From NCBI GenBank assembly GCA_001579985.1, contig LRSR01008739.1:1-25518 (forward strand): a stretch of 25,518 nucleotides of DNA, in the 5' to 3' direction. Positions within the stretch are counted from its first letter, which is position 1. Every line of letters starts with the position of its first letter. The notes beneath the pieces are model-generated. The model was given only the letters and a program-made list of their open reading frames with translations, was not told the origin of the DNA and ran no database searches. The position numbers and the translations under genes are program-made. This document shows, piece after piece, positions 1 to 10,674 of this stretch. The DNA is from Hypsibius dujardini (lineage: Eukaryota > Tardigrada > Eutardigrada > Parachela > Hypsibiidae).

Positions 1-1672
1 CCAGCAATTCGACGACGACAACAACGCCTAAACCGACGTTTGGCGGATTCGGCTTGGCGACTACTTCGTCCAAGAGCACCACCGACCTCGGTGTGAGCGC
101 CTCGAACCTCTCGCTCTCTTCCAGCACAGCTGAACCGCCGAAAGCGTCTCCGTTCGGTGGATTTGCCACGTCCTCGTTTGGCACGGCTGCGACGAAAGAC
201 GCCGCCAAGTCGACGGTGTCTAACACCTTCGGTGGAAGTGGTGGAGGATTGATCACACCAGTCTCGTCGCCGCCGCCAGCGACGGCTTCGAGCACCACGA
301 CCGAGTCGACACCTTCGGTTACGTCCAGCTTTTCCGGCCTGGGTTTTGGGAGTGGAACGGGATTTGGATCGCCGTCCTCTTCGACCGGGACGGGTTTTGG
401 CGCGACAACGGGAACCGGTTTTGGGACGTCCTCGACAGGATTCGGTTCGTCGTCCACCGGGACCGGATTCGGGTTGTCCACACCGGCGACGACGACTCCG
501 GCTGCGTCGACCGGATTCGGCTCAACTGCTGCGGCTCCGTCTACGGGATTTGGTTCGACGGCTGGGGCGGGCGGATTTGGTTCGCCTGCCGGCTTCGGAC
601 CATCGGGAGGATTTGGGACGTCGACAACGGCAGCGGCGGCTCCATCGACTGGATTTGGTTCGCCTGGCGGATTCGGCTCTGCTAGTGGATTTGGAAAGTC
701 CACGGGTACGGGATTTGGACAGGGCAGTACCACGACATCTGGATTCGGTAAGATTATAGGCAGCTGCTTCGTGTGGCGTGATGATTCGGTTGATGGTGTC
801 TGTTCGCGGTTTTCGTGTTTCTCCGCCTGTGTATCAAACAAAACAGAAATTTTCGTTCCGAGCTCCGGTGTAACTGGGGGGGAGAGGGGAGAGTTGAGCA
901 AGTACGTAACCTTCTATCCGTTCTGGCACTTCCCCCGGTCAAACCCAAGCTCGGAGCAAAAGTTTCTTTTCGCCATTTCATTACGTTGCAACTAGTTTGT
1001 AGTGAAAATTTTAACCCTTTGTCGAAGCATTAGTAAATATGCTTACTACGTTCCTGGCTCAGTTCGCTTTGTCTTCCAGGTTCCCCATCTGCATTCGGAA
1101 GCGGCGGATTCGGCCAACAACAACCGTCGTCCTCCCAATCGGCGCCGCCGTTGTCCGGCTTCGGCGGCTTTAAGATCAGCGATTCCGCTGCCTCCTCCAG
1201 CCAACCGTCTTCCGGCTTCGGCGCCGCCCCGGCCTTCGGGTCATCGTCAACAGGCGGTTTCGGCCAGTCCGCGTCCTTCGGGTCCGCCAGCCCCTTCGGA
1301 AGCAGTCAACAACAACCCGCCGCTCAACAGCAATCCGGGGGCGGGAGCTTCATCTGGGGCCAGCCGGGCGGCTTCGCTAGCTATTCCCAGCAGCCGAGCG
1401 TCTCCTTTGGAACCGTCGCTTCGCAGCAGCAGCCCGCTCCCACCGGATTTGGCAGCCAGCCCCAGCAGCAGCAAAGCGGCTTTGGTGGATTCGGTCAGCA
1501 ACAGCCGAGTGCCTTCGGGGGCACTGGTGGATTTGGAGGTGCAGGAGGTTTTGGAGCTGCTGCGGCGACGCAGCCGTCGTCTGGGGGCTTCGGATTCGCA
1601 AGTGGTCAGCAACAACCAGCAGCGGGAGCCGGGCAGCCTGCCCCACCCAGCGCTTTTACGCAGTACCGTTGA
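1..1672 (+). CDS. Nup214: FG-repeat nucleoporin, C-terminal part (Nup214-like), 5' partial
   Basis: Two exons, 1–747 (open from the window edge, codons starting at base 3) and 1080–1672, give 445 residues and end in TGA. The donor is TTCG|GTAAGA, the acceptor is TTCCAG|GT, and the phase (1) is continuous. The protein is almost entirely low-complexity Ser/Thr/Gly/Gln with more than 30 FG dipeptides, mostly GFG. This is the natively unfolded FG domain that lines the nuclear pore and binds transport receptors. Short stretches recall the C-terminus of animal Nup214: PFGGFATSSFG, GFGAAPAFGSS and SFGTVASQ resemble segments I remember from human NUP214, which also has GFG repeats to its end. There is no autoproteolytic domain after the repeats, which argues against Nup98. 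The beta-propeller and coiled-coil parts expected of Nup214 would lie upstream of base 1. The second exon is richer in Gln than the first. Other GFG nucleoporins cannot be excluded from repeats alone. Confidence 0.75.
748..1079 (+). other. Intron in the FG nucleoporin gene
   Basis: This 332-nt phase-1 intron runs from GTAAGA to TTCCAG. Reading through the donor keeps a frame open to about 995, but the FG pattern and Ser/Thr/Gly composition stop exactly at the donor, which supports splicing. Confidence 0.8.
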
Positions 1673-3321
1673 AACGACTGTGTTTGTTAGTACTCCTTTA
1701 GGGCTTCACACGTGCTCCTCCATTGTTTGAACTGTCGTGGGCTTCGTGGTTGATCGGTTTCGCATTTGACTTTGACGCGTGAGAGAGTGGTGATTGGTGG
1801 GAATTTTCATTCGAGTGGTTTCTTAACCTTCGCTCTACTTTCTACCCGAATTGGGTGAACGTCGATTCCACTTTCGATTCCTTTCGATTTCTTTGTTGCG
1901 TAATGTCCCGCTTTTGTGCTGAAGTAAAAGTGTTTTCGTGGGATTGTGAGTCGTGTGCTTTCCTCGGTCTTCCTGCTGTAGAGTAGTCGTGTTCTGTTGT
2001 GAGAAAGGAAGGCGCAATGTTGTCCGTCGAGATGTTGGTTGATGATCTCGACTAACTGGGCATGATCGGTGTTGCTGCAAAGGACAAGAGAAAACCAGAA
2101 ATCGGAGAAAACTGAACCAATCCACTGTTTCGGAACCTTAAAAGGGGAAGAGAAGTCCAGACGAAAGAATCAAAGACGAAACTTCTACCAAAAGGAATAA
2201 GGAACTGCGACAGACCAACAACGAAAAAAGAAACTACGATGGATTCCACAACGATGGGCGCTACCATAGAAAGTGTCAATTCGGATTCTACCGAGGAGGA
2301 CTCCTTGCAGAATTATTGATTATAATTATTGACCGCAATATTTGCCGCCTAAAAAAGTGATGATTTGCTCTATATTAATTAAAAATTTGCTGTCATCGTT
2401 GGCTCAAATAAATTATGCCTGCTTATTGTATTCCCTTCCAGACATTAAATTACAGTATTTTAATACCAGACACTACAATCCTTTTTAGTTACTGTCACTC
2501 TAGTCAGACCCTATATGTTCTATCGCGCTGTGGTCGTCCCTTCTGGCTGCTCAATTCACCAAGAGATTGAAAGTACGGAGCCCCGACAAATATTAAGGCA
2601 AATAAAAATCAGACATTCAGACATCCAGACATTAAGGCAAATAAAAATCAGACATTCAGACATCCAGACATTAGGGCAAATAGAAATATGCATCATTGTA
2701 TTGTCACTGTGTTAAACTTATGTTATCTCATGATATTTCGCTCGCTCGCAAGTCCGCATTATCTGTATGCTTGGTAAGATTCGTATTTAGGTTTAATTAA
2801 GCCAACCACAGGCAGCAGGGTCGTCCGTCCTTCCGGTCCTCCTATCGTAGTGCGAATCTTGGCGGACTCGAAGGTTACGAAGGCTGCTATTCCCCGCAAT
2901 TGCACTCTTATCATTATTTGTACATTGCCTAATCGCGACCCGCTATCTCAGCACTTTACATCGCACCTCCCCCTTCAGTTCCTTAATCACAAGGTGCAAT
3001 TGATTGGTCTGAAGAGCCCTTTCCTTCCTCTCCCTATATACCGGTAATTGAACCGCTGGAGCAGTTTCCACTGGTCTTTGACCCCTCCTCCGCATCCTCC
3101 TCCTCCCTCCGCTGTAGCAGACATTTAACACTTTCTTATCCTTTTCCAGTCCCCTTTTATGTCCTGCTGATTAGATTCAGAACAGCAATTGTTCCTATCG
3201 TGTCAATTAGTCCATCCGTTTGACAGTTCACGTGCTTTCAGGCATTTCCGGAATCGCTCCATTTTTTTCCTATTTTCTTGTTCGAATATTTATTTACATA
3301 CCAATACTTTTTGAACCGAAA
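1673..3321. other. Intergenic: Nup214-like 3' UTR and RNase T2 upstream region
   Basis: No convincing coding sequence. A canonical AATAAA at 2407–2412 on the plus strand is a candidate polyadenylation signal for the nucleoporin mRNA. A 39-bp tandem repeat lies at 2592–2687. A TATATA at 3035–3040, about 280 nt before the RNase T2 start codon, is a possible but weak core promoter element. Confidence 0.5.
2592..2687. repeat. 39-bp tandem repeat, about 2.5 copies
   Basis: Copies start at 2592, 2631 and 2670. The first two are identical over 39 bp (beginning ATTAAGGCAAATAAAAATC and ending in CAGACATCCAGAC); the third is truncated and has changes. Each unit contains AGACATTCAGACATCCAGAC, which resembles the AGAC-type arrays found elsewhere in the window. 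Confidence 0.9.
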
Positions 3322-4734
3322 ATGGATGCCGTGATTGCGGTTTTCCTGGGTCTCATGGCGGTGGTGTCGGCGGGAGCGTTGGTTGTTCCGCATCAGCAAC
3401 AGCAACAGTCAGGGGACAACGACTGGGACTTTATTCTCTTCGTGCAGCGCTGGCCTGCGTCGGCCTGTGTGAACGGTCACGTGACCGGTGGTCAGGCCGC
3501 GACACCGCAAAAGTGCAGTTTCCCCCCGGAGATGGCACCCAACGTGAGTAAAAAATCTGACTATAAGCGCCAGGTTGTTAACTCGGACACTTCGGTAGAT
3601 CATCTGTTAGTCAAGGGTGTTCGATCTGTCTGCGGCAAGGATGTTCGATCTGCCTGAGGCAAGGGTGTTCCATCTGCCTGAGGCAAGGGTGTTCGATTTG
3701 CCTTAATCAAGGGTGTTCGATCTGCCTTAATCAAGGGTGTTCCAACTGCCTGCGGCAAGGGTGTTCCATCTGCCTGCGGCAAGGGTGTTCCATCTGCCTG
3801 CGGCAAGGGTGTTCCATCTGCCTGCGGCAAGGGTGTTCGATCTGCCTGAGACAAGGGTGTTCGATCTGCCTGCGACAAGGGTGTTCCATCTGCCTGCGGC
3901 AAGGGTGTTCGATCTGCCTGAGGCAAGGGTGTTCAAGACCCTGTTAGCTATATCTAAAATGTTTATAAAAATAAATATGGGAAGACATCATAATGCTGTA
4001 ATTGAATATACTTTTTGTGTGTATATACAGTACGCAAAGTAACGGTAATACCAACAGTGAATTTCCAGGCGTGGTTGATGCACGGCATCTGGCCCACTAA
4101 AACCGGCACTGAAGGCCCAGTCAACTGCGACAAAACAGCCAAATGGGACATCAACCCAGTAGAACCGCTCGTCCCCGAACTGAAAGCGGACTGGTCCAAC
4201 CTTGAGTCCAACACAACCTACGACAGTTTCTGGTCCCACGAATGGCTCAAGCACGGCACCTGCGCGCAGAACCTCCCCGCCCTCGTTGGTGAGTTTATTG
4301 ATTGACTGTGGAATTTTAACTAAACTTAAACTCTTTAAACATCAATAGGTGAGTTCAATTTCTTCAATGTGCCCCTGACGCTCCGCGAAAAATTCTACGA
4401 CTTCCACGCCGCTCTCGCTAATAAGAACATTCTTCCGGACGCCAACCGAAAGTACTCTCACGACGCGTTCGCAGCTGCTCTGCAGACAGCTTACGGCTCC
4501 ACCGCCGAGGTGTGGTGTGCCTATGACAAAGGCACGAAGGAGCACTACGTCGCGGAGATCCGGCTGTGCCTGACCAAGACCTTCGACCTGATGGACTGTC
4601 CGGATAGTGAGGTCAAGCCGAAGAGCACGCTGGGCACGAGCAGTTGCCCGACCAGTCAGGAGTTGATTTACGCGCCGGTCAAGCCAACCGGCGTGCCGAT
4701 TCTGCCGAGACCGACTCGTCCGACTCCTCAATAG
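3322..4734 (+). CDS. Secreted ribonuclease T2
   Basis: Exons 3322–3543, 4069–4288 and 4349–4734 join in phase to 828 nt, 275 residues. The start at 3322 was chosen because it opens a typical signal peptide (MDAVIAVFLGLMAVVSAGA); a longer in-frame ORF starts at 3220 but puts 34 residues in front. The mature N-terminus has DWDFILFVQRWPASAC, the usual RNase T2 beta-strand ending in WP. Conserved active site I is HGIWP with His79. Active site II is SFWSHEWLKHGTC with His131, Glu132, Lys135 and His136, so all catalytic residues are present. RNase T2 enzymes cut single-stranded RNA through a 2',3'-cyclic phosphate intermediate and act in lysosomes or outside the cell. Several Cys (for example CDK, GTC, VWCAYD, RLCLT, MDCPD) suit the family disulfides. 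The C-terminus ends in a Pro/Thr-rich tail (PILPRPTRPTPQ) that is not part of the core fold. Length is normal for the family. Confidence 0.93.
3544..4068 (+). other. RNase T2 intron 1 (525 nt)
   Basis: The donor is AAC|GTGAGT at 3544 and the acceptor is TTTCCAG at 4068. The intron is phase 0 and joins PEMAPN to AWLMHGIWP. More than half of it is the 24-bp minisatellite listed separately. Retention would add a short tail and stop at 3655–3657, before the first catalytic His. Confidence 0.85.
3613..3934. repeat. 24-bp minisatellite, 13 full copies plus a partial copy
   Basis: Head-to-tail units of the form AAGGGTGTTCGATCTGCCTG followed by four variable bases (CGGC, AGGC, AGAC, TAATC-type). Variation is clustered: CGATCT or CCATCT in the middle, and GCGGC, GAGGC or TAATC at the end. 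Because 24 is a multiple of 3, plus-strand and minus-strand frames stay open through the array and read as Leu-Pro-Ala or Leu-Pro-Gln-Ala repeats. These are by-products of unit length. There are no spacers, so it is not a CRISPR array. Confidence 0.95.
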
Positions 4735-5559
4735 ACGTCTTCTTCTTTGTCTGTCTCGATGTACTCGATTTTGTTCTCTTCCTCCGTCGCATTTTTTACT
4801 CGAGATTTTCTGCATCTTTTTAATTTAATTAAGCCGCCCGATGCGCAATTGGCCGAGTTGTCCGTCAGTTTCAGGATTTGTACTTTTTAATCTGCCTGAA
4901 CCATGTTCTTAATTAAATTTGCTTGATCGAAATCCGTTCTCCCGAAGTTCCGTCTACCTCTCCGTCTCTCCGTCTTGAGACCTGTACCTCCGCCTCCCAC
5001 TCCGTCTCGCTGTTGGGCCTTCCCTCAGCCCGTTTGTGTCTCCAGCTACCCTTCAAGCGTCCGTCTACCATTCCATCTCGCCGTCGGCCTGTTAGTCTGC
5101 CGTTCGTCTTTCCATCAGCCCTTTCCTTTTCTAGTCCATCTCCCCAAATTGACCCTTCGTTTTCGTCCGTCTCCCCGTTGGACCCTCCGGCAGACATCGG
5201 TCATATCAATCAGAGGGGAAGCGGACAGCAGGCAGAAGTTCTTACGGAAGATTGAGTCCGGACGGAACACACGAAGGGAGTGGAAGCTGTGATTGTGACT
5301 CGAACTGGCGGACAAACGACCCAACGGAATGACGGACGGGGAAGCATAAAGACAGATTGAGAGACGGGCTTGGCCGACACACATAACAAAAAATATATGG
5401 TAGATCGAAAGGCCAAATAGGGATACGGTCTGGGTAACGGAGTGCCTGATGGAGAGACAGATTGGGTGACGGAGAGCCAAAGAGCGAGATGAGATGAGAA
5501 GCGGAAGTTCAAACGGTAGGACAAAAAAAGTCAAACGGAAAATCAAATTGAAGACGGAA

Positions 5560-5896
5560 AACTAGATGCTCACGACGGAAAGACGGACCAAGGACGGACC
5601 CTCAGACGGAGAGACGGAAAGGGAGACGGAAGGCTCATCGGAAACACCCGTTGCTAGAGAAACCCAGATGAAAGACGGAGAACCAGATGCTCACGACGGC
5701 CAGACTGACCAAGGACGGACCGTCAAACGGAAAGACAGAAAGGGAAACGGAGAACCAGATGCTCACAACGTCCAGACGGACCAAGGACGGACCGTCAGAC
5801 GGAAAGACGGAAAGGGAGACGGAAAACCAGATGCTCACGACGGCCAGATGGACCAAGGACGGACCGTCAGACGCAGAGACGGAAAGGGAGACGGAA
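5560..5896. repeat. 72-bp minisatellite built of GACGGA-like motifs
   Basis: Three contiguous units start at 5681, 5753 and 5825 (AACCAGATGCTCACGACGGC and variants, then a stretch of GACGGACCGTCAGACGG type). An earlier related unit starts at 5560, separated from the others by about 49 bp of unrelated sequence. The spacing is exactly 72 bp, which keeps frames open on both strands. Confidence 0.9.
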
Positions 5897-5971
5897 AGCC
5901 TGACGAAAGCACCGATTGCTTGACCGAGCAGCCTGGACAGCTTCACGAAACGGTTGCCCGTTTTATTTTCA

Positions 5972-5977
5972 TTCCAC
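5972..5977 (-). promoter_or_regulatory. Polyadenylation signal AATAAA for the NALF homologue
   Basis: The plus strand reads TTTATT, so the minus-strand transcript reads AATAAA, 62 nt after the stop codon at 6039–6041. This is the usual hexamer; cleavage was not observed. Confidence 0.55.
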
Positions 5978-6038
5978 ATTGATTCTCTCATTATATTTGA
6001 TTTGAATTTATAGATTTTGCGCTCTCTATCGCCGCTCT

Positions 6039-8508
6039 CTAAGAAAATAGCCGAATCACAGTCAGTAACAACAGCAACATCGCAGTAACCGAAGGAAACG
6101 AAGGGTTTCTGATCGTCCCCCGAGACACCTTCCGTCGCGACATGTTGTAGTAGACCGCCAGGTCCTCCTTGAGTATCTCGTGACGATTGCAGTCTTCCTC
6201 CGGACTCGTCGCGTTTCTCGACACGTTCAAATGGCAGGGCAGGTAGCAGTGCGGCGGGTCTGCATAGGCGGAGTAGATTTCCGGGATGTCTGGGTCTATT
6301 TGAAGACGGCAAAAAAAACCCGTCAGACATTGGTCTCCGCAACGAGGCAACTAATGATTCCAAACAACTAAACTATAATAAAGCTAAAATTTAAAGCAGA
6401 TATTGAATTAAAAATTTTGACTGGAAATAAAATTAAAATAAAAATAAAAATTATTGTTTTTTATTTTGTTATTTTTGAGGTGCCGATTAATGCTAATGCC
6501 GTGTATGTTTCCCGTGACTGAAAACTAAAAACAAAAAGTAGTTTGAACATTGTCAGTAATTGATTTGGGGTTGATAAAAATACTAATCAGAGATGGACCA
6601 ATTTTAGTCTTTTTTTCATGTTGAATCGCCGAACCTTTGCAGAAGAACATGGGCTCTCCGGCGATGATGACTTTGTCGTCCGGCGTCAAATAAGGACAGC
6701 GTTGCTCCACGTTGGTGCAGAACGACCGGCACGGATTGATCCGGTGCTCCCCCATCCGGAATGGTATCATCATGGCGCACACCCAGGCACGGTAGGCACT
6801 CTGCGACAGAAGAAAAAAACGGCCCCGTTAGAATTACACAAGATAAACAATTTCCGCTTTAAAATAAACCGAATAAATATATAGTAAATATATTCCATTA
6901 ACAAATTTGAATGACACGAATTGTTTTTCTATATATTGAAAGCTTATTAATTTTGAAGTCCAGGCAGACATTTTTTATTTTTTATTTTATTTTAAATTCG
7001 AAGCACTTTTAAATACGTTGCCTATTATTTATATGAAATCGATCCAGCGTGTCTCGTTTCATTTTTTTAATTGAGCAGGAATGTGCCCCCCAAACAGCAT
7101 TCAGTCAGACAGAGATTTATATATATATATATTGAGTGTATGTATGTATGTATATTATGTATGTATTGAGCATTGTGCCGAAGAAAATGAGGTCTCAATT
7201 TGAGTGCGGGAACTTTGCGTGCAGCTTGCAAATTTCCTTTTCCTAATCTGTCTGTCTCTCTGTCTGTCTCTCTCTCCGTCTTCATTTAACCAGTTGATTC
7301 ATCTCTCCCTTGCCATCATTCTTCGTTCCCCATCAAAGGGTGCAAGTTGAGCTGACTTTTTTCGTCGTTTGTGAAAGAGAGCCTTTGACAGCCAAGGGTG
7401 CGTGATCATCTGTCATTTTGAGGGGAACACAGCCACCCACAACCCCGCGGCCTACGTCTGAATTTCAGAAGGTTGGGGGATGAGGATGGACGCGACTTGA
7501 TGAGAGATTGAACTGCGCCGTTAAAAGACGGGTGCGTCGGGGTGGACACATGCACCGAAATAGGCATAGACACAGACACAGACACAGGCACAGACACAAA
7601 CACAAACACAGACACAGACACAGACACAGACACAGACACAGACACAGACACAGACACAGACACAAGCAAAGACAAGTTTAGCCAGAACAAAGTTTCAGTC
7701 GTGCAAAACATCAGTCAGTTTCAATATCGATTGCAACAGAAAGAAAAACAGAAGAAATTTAGTCATCTAGTAATTGGCCATCTGTTTTTTTGTTGTCACC
7801 ATCAGGTAAGGTCAAGGCATAGTTATCCGGTCTTGCGGATTCCCGAAATACCCTTGAGGATCTCCATTCCCTCGTATAGCCATTTGCAGCGCCGGAAGCT
7901 CACAGCTCATTATAGCTTCAATCATTCCTTACAGCTATCACAAGACGGCTGTGGTTGTCGGTCCTTTCCGGTCGCTCTATCTAAAACACAACCGAAAAAC
8001 GAACAGACAGAGAGACCCATCACATCGAAAGCAGACCCTGACTATACGCGGCTAATCGGGAAAAGGGATGACGGAGGGGAGGTGGGCGAGCGGGAACTGG
8101 TGTGTTACAAGTTCCGGTTCAAGTTGATAATTACGCAGTCCGTCGCTGTGGGGCGCCAGATAACAGGCCGCGTTCCACATCTCTGGAGTGTATCGCCAGC
8201 TCCAGCTTGTCATTACGCTTTGTGTGTGTGTGTGCGTGGGGAAGGGGATGAGCTTCGTGCTGGCTCGGAAGGCGGTGATTAAAGAAACGGGATGACTCGG
8301 TCGGTCCGTCCGAGATGCCAACAGCATAATTGCAATATACCGGCCAGATTAAAGTACCCAAAAGCAGAGTCTGACGGAAGGCCATTTAGAGGAGTTTGCG
8401 TTGTGTGTGGCCGAGCATTCGAAAAATACTTGGGCTTACATGACCCTCTAGTCCGACTAATGTACTAGTACTGGGTGCCTTTATTCCGCGCTTTCTTTAA
8501 ATCAGTTC

Positions 8509-8575
<67 letters not shown>

Positions 8576-10629
8576 ATAGACAGACAGAGAAACAGACAGA
8601 GAAACAAACAAACAGACAGACAGACAAACAGACAGACAGATAGACAGACAACAATCAGAAAGATACATAGAGGATTCTGTAGTCGTCGGTTATTCAAAAT
8701 CGGTTATATCATTTATCCTTCATCTCCCTAATAATGCCATGGAGAATGTTCATACCCGCTCTCTCATCAACGTCTTCCGGGACCTCGCGGCTCACTCAAT
8801 CACTCTAAAAGACAAAACGCGAGGCAAGCACCCAAGTTCCGTTTCTGCTGTCTCCTCTCCCTCCGTACGGCCTCGTCCTTCATCAAGATCGGATCACGTA
8901 ATTTCCCGCATGCGCCCTGCCGCCACAAACACAAGAACGGAGGAGAAAAGGGATGAGTGATTTCGGTCCGCCGGTTTTCTCGTGCTCTTTCCGGGACTCA
9001 GACCAGCACTGCACTAGACAATACTATCGATTTTCCCACTTTTTAACGCAATACAAAATTCATCGCCAATTCTCACCGTCTGCGGCAGGCACCCGACCCA
9101 GACGAGCAAAGTAAGATGTATGTGCAAATGCTCAGCTCAACACGTCGTATAAAGTCATAAGTCTGCCTGCCTCCCTCCCTCCCTGCCTGTCTACCTGCCT
9201 GCCTGCCTGCTTGTCTGCCTGCCTGCTTGTCTGTCTGCCTGCTTGCCTGCCTACCTACCTACCTGTCTGCCTGTTTGTTTGTCTGTCTGTTTGTCTGTCT
9301 GTTTATCTGTCTGTTTGTCTGTCGGTCATTTTGCGGACTTCACCGAAACATAATTTAGCAATTAGCAGACAGTTTTCTCTCTCTACCCCGCGCGCCAATT
9401 TGGCTGCTCAGTTTAGCGTACGCAGAATGGATTATTAGATTCCCGCCTACAAATAAGGCTTATTTATAATTCATTTTCGTTGAATGTCTGCCCCGCACGC
9501 TTTACTTCTCGCTCGTTTTTATTATATCCGGTGTTTTAAATTATCCTTCGGCTACTTTGGATGATTGGCAAATGAATGTGAGAGAGCGATCCTGTTTTGA
9601 GTGCCGGAACCTCTTCCTCAGAGGTGATCGATTTTCTGTGTTATAACAATAATGTCAATGGATTCTATTGTTAGTGAATTAAATTTTTTATTACATCCGG
9701 CTTTTAGTTATCCATTGAGATGTTTAATACACCGCCGTTCAGGTAATGAAATTAAAACCTGTCGTACTAATGTAATAAAGTACTAAAGTACAAAATTATT
9801 CACTATTAATGTTAAAAGTATTTCTGACTTTTTTTTATCCTTCAAAATTCTAATTTTTTATATAAAAAAAATCCATTATTTCGATTACTTCAACGTAGAA
9901 ATATTTTTTTTATTAACTTCTGTGATCAATGTGATTGAGTGATCTCATTTCAAGTACCGGAACCTGTTCTCAAGAGGTCGTCGTATTTTTCGGGGTAATA
10001 AAATTTAAATATTTTGAACTGATACAATGCAATCAAGATTATGGCGGAACTCGAGGTTCGCTGTTGCGTAATTCTGAATTATCAAATGATGCCGCTTTGC
10101 CTCCTCTTTTCCTCCCAGATTTTCCCCGCCATGTGTGTCTATGCATACAGTGTCTCATAATGTAAAGAGCTGGTGTTGTTGCGACATACACACACGCGAA
10201 AAGTGGAGAGCCGGCGACTGTAAAATTTCCCTTGGAGGCGAATAAATTTTTGTCTACAAAAACACACACACGACCGACCGACCGACCGAGGGACCGGCAC
10301 CCTTCGACGTGACGGCCACGCGTGCCGGGGGTGCGCTCTGCTGTAAGTAGCAACGTGACTGACTATGTGACGGACCAGGGAAGAGCGGGGAAGGTCCTCC
10401 ATATGTGATTTATTTGCGAATATGTTGATTTTACGGGCGGTTGATATAGCTTTTCTGTGGACACTTAAACGGACCATGCAAACAAGGAAAAGTATTATCA
10501 CCCAGGGCATACAATGCATCCCACACTGCGACAGTTCCCTCTTCCCATTCACAGAGTTCTTTCGGAAACTCTCTACGCTTTCCCATGACTGAACTTCGAT
10601 TGCACAACTTGCCTCTAACTTATTCGGCC

Positions 10630-10674
<45 letters not shown>

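Larger units (their letters stand above)
4735..6038. other. Convergent intergenic region between RNase T2 and NALF homologue
   Basis: No gene is supported. ATTAAA at 4912–4917 is a weak polyadenylation candidate for RNase T2. The stretch 4940–5200 is rich in CCGTCT-type pyrimidine motifs on the plus strand, and 5220–5900 is rich in the complementary GACGGA motif, ending in a 72-bp minisatellite. The long open frames here follow from repeat unit length. Confidence 0.6.

Noticed and set aside
1-1672. Nup98 as the identity of the FG nucleoporin
   Set aside because: Nup98 carries a folded autoproteolytic domain after its GLFG repeats. Here GFG repeats run to the C-terminus and GLFG is absent.
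3613-3934. CRISPR array
   Set aside because: Units are contiguous with no unique spacers, and the setting is an animal intron.
5566-5982. 138-residue charged plus-strand frame (Asp-Gly-Lys-rich repeats)
   Set aside because: It is a translation of a 72-bp minisatellite; openness follows from the unit being a multiple of three.
7542-8282. 246-residue plus-strand frame starting with Asp-Thr repeats
   Set aside because: The first part is the GACACA array. The remainder has no recognisable domain and lies inside a NALF intron on the opposite strand.
8052-8385. Minus-strand candidate with a signal-like start (MAFRQTLLLGTLIW) and an overlapping frame with WRYTPEMWNAACYLAP
   Set aside because: The two attractive parts are in different frames, no splice pair joins them convincingly, and no family is recognised. 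A nested small gene remains possible but unsupported.
8465-8697. Open frames reading Cys-Leu-Ser-Val repeats (also at 9211, 10585, 11682, 13808, 21170, 22345, 23700, 24737)
   Set aside because: They are translations of (TGTC)n arrays. A four-base unit read in threes gives a four-residue repeat with no stop, so openness is not evidence of coding.
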